NCBI GenBank assembly: GCA_903881475.1
Contig: CAIRTK010000071.1
Coordinates: forward strand, 1-64,000
Length of the DNA: 64,000 bases
DNA from: an uncultured Opitutia bacterium
Lineage (GTDB): Bacteria > Verrucomicrobiota > Verrucomicrobiia > Opitutales > Opitutaceae
Reading direction: 5' to 3'
The notes under the pieces were generated by a model. The model saw only the letters and a program-made list of their open reading frames with translations, made no database searches and was not told where the DNA came from. Each line of letters begins with the position of its first letter. Within the stretch, counting starts at the first letter, position 1. Positions 62,960 through 64,000 of this stretch are shown here, one piece after another. Both the position numbers and the translations under genes were made by a program.

Positions 62960-64000
62960 TCAGAGTTCGAGGCTCACGCCCATGAGGCCGATGACGACGT
63001 CCTGGGACAGGGTTTCAAGGGTCACGCTCTCCAGCGGCACGCCCGCGCGGAGTTTCCAGGAGAGCACCATGGCGCGGCACTCGCGGCCGAGCTGGACCTG
63101 CGGCGGCGGCTCCTTGGGCAGGCAGAAGGCATCGAGCTCATAGCTGTAATCGCTGCCACCCCAGCTGGAGAGCATCCAGAAGTTGAACGGCGGCACCAAT
63201 TCCAGCTTCTCGACCTGGCCGTCGGCATAGCGGAACCGGAACTCCGCGTTGGCGATCCGCGTCTGCATGGGAAACGTCGAGCCGGCAACCAGCAGCCAGA
63301 GTGTGTCTGCCGCGCGGCCGACCGGCACCGTGACCGACACCGGCCAGTTGTCCCACAGTGACGTGAAGGCGATGTTCTGTTTCTCGCCCGGCGCAGTGAA
63401 CGGAACGTGCTGCGGCGTCATGATCCGGCCCCGACCGTCGGCGAGAGCGGGCACCTGGCCGAGGTCGATCATGGGCGGCGGCAGATTCCAGTACGGAAAA
63501 GTCCACGCCGAATAACCGTCGATCCCCAGCTGCACCGAGCACGTCGCGGGACGCGGCGAGAGGTAGCGCTGCTGGAAGATGGTGCGGACATCCCCGTTGC
63601 ACTGCGGCGCTAGGTCGAGGCAGGTCCAGGTCGCGTGCGCCCGTGCGGTCCGCGGGGTTTGGGCGGCGCGGCGAAGCTCGGCAACGGGATCCGTGACCTG
63701 CACCTGGAAGATCTGCCAGCGCGGCAGTTCACCCGCAAGGTTCCGGGCGAGCACCAGGTGATGCCCGGGTTTCGCGGCGAACCGGCCGTGCAGGCTCGAA
63801 GTCCCCGCGCGGGCACCCTCGATCACCTGGTGCAGATCACGCCACTCTTCAACCGGGCCCGCGGCCACGGACAGTTCCGCTTCCTCCCCCACGCGGCCGG
63901 CGATGGCCACCGGCTCGTCCTGCGGCCGGCGACCCGCGAGTTCGATCACCAGCTCAGCCGTGGTCACCGCCGGAACTTCCAGTCGCAGCAGCGTGCAGCC
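62960..64000 (-). CDS. Unrecognised protein, C-terminal part (cut by window edge)
   Basis: The frame stays open to base 64000, so this is the C-terminal 346 residues of a longer protein. I do not recognise the family. It is rich in beta-strand-like segments and aromatic residues: CSVQLGIDGYSAWTFPYWNL, PVSVTVPVGRAADTLWLLVA, YADGQVEKLELVPPFNFWML and AMVLSWKLRAGVPLESVTLE. The pattern suggests a beta-sandwich, possibly the end of a large carbohydrate-active or sugar-binding protein, which would fit the operon. It is the first gene seen of the carbohydrate operon, 17 bases before E1-alpha. Confidence 0.6.
   Translation of the reverse strand, partial: GCTLLRLEVPAVTTAELVIELAGRRPQDEPVAIAGRVGEEAELSVAAGPVEEWRDLHQVIEGARAGTSSLHGRFAAKPGHHLVLARNLAGELPRWQIFQVQVTDPVAELRRAAQTPRTARAHATWTCLDLAPQCNGDVRTIFQQRYLSPRPATCSVQLGIDGYSAWTFPYWNLPPPMIDLGQVPALADGRGRIMTPQHVPFTAPGEKQNIAFTSLWDNWPVSVTVPVGRAADTLWLLVAGSTFPMQTRIANAEFRFRYADGQVEKLELVPPFNFWMLSSWGGSDYSYELDAFCLPKEPPPQVQLGRECRAMVLSWKLRAGVPLESVTLETLSQDVVIGLMGVSLEL

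Overview
The window is GC-rich, densely coded DNA with short intergenic gaps. Its gene content (BMP-type nucleoside ABC transporter, GxxExxY protein, DUF2934 protein, secreted proteins of unknown function, a GH38/D-lyxose-isomerase/PhyH sugar locus) and its many palindromic intergenic repeats suggest Verrucomicrobiota, probably Opitutaceae. That placement is inference from gene content; the window holds no rRNA.

Layout. 1-376: the edge of an IS3-type element and the remnant of a response regulator. 662-6052: ferrochelatase overlapping a hybrid PAS histidine kinase, then a convergent SulP anion transporter. 6149-8734: ruvC, a TSUP permease and recF on the minus strand. 8946-13362: gmhA, a cyclophilin, a secreted HExxH/TPR protein, dihydrofolate reductase and a gamma-carbonic anhydrase. 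13577-18578: a complete nucleoside-type ABC importer (two permeases, a double ATPase, a BMP binding protein). 18857-24646: a tripartite RND efflux operon. 24868-31317: glycogen phosphorylase, mutL, a GxxExxY protein and argH. 31656-42507: small stress and housekeeping genes, a diheme cytochrome whose start lies in a perfect inverted repeat, an AraC regulator divergent from an aldo-keto reductase/SDR/SDR/cupin operon, mannonate dehydratase, and a serine-hydrolase beta-lactamase homologue. 42619-44881: a decayed zone around tRNA-Gln with a truncated aldo-keto reductase and a broken duplicate of a YdeI-like gene.

45146-52320 is a molybdenum locus. ModE is divergent from a small molybdopterin-domain protein, modA, modB and modC, followed by moaC, mog, moaA, moaD and one gene encoding MoaE, a MoeB-type adenylyltransferase and a rhodanese in a single chain. 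Together these would import molybdate, make precursor Z, thiocarboxylate MoaD, assemble molybdopterin and adenylylate it. Mo insertion (moeA) and nucleotide attachment (mobA) are not seen here.

52415-64000: a ferritin-VIT1 (MbfA-like) iron exporter, then a carbohydrate operon read right to left. It runs from an unrecognised protein cut by the edge through E1-alpha, a PhyH dioxygenase, E1-beta, a second PhyH dioxygenase, a D-lyxose-isomerase-type cupin and a bifunctional class II aldolase/SDR to a GH38 alpha-mannosidase. The PhyH gene set tightly between the two E1 subunit genes makes this the best candidate for an undescribed pathway.

A second theme runs through the whole window. Most gaps longer than about 80 bases contain palindromes, and these fall into at least five sequence families that recur at distant sites. 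Some have entered coding sequence: the mutL linker, the C-terminus of an ABC permease, and the starts of the cytochrome and of the double ABC ATPase.
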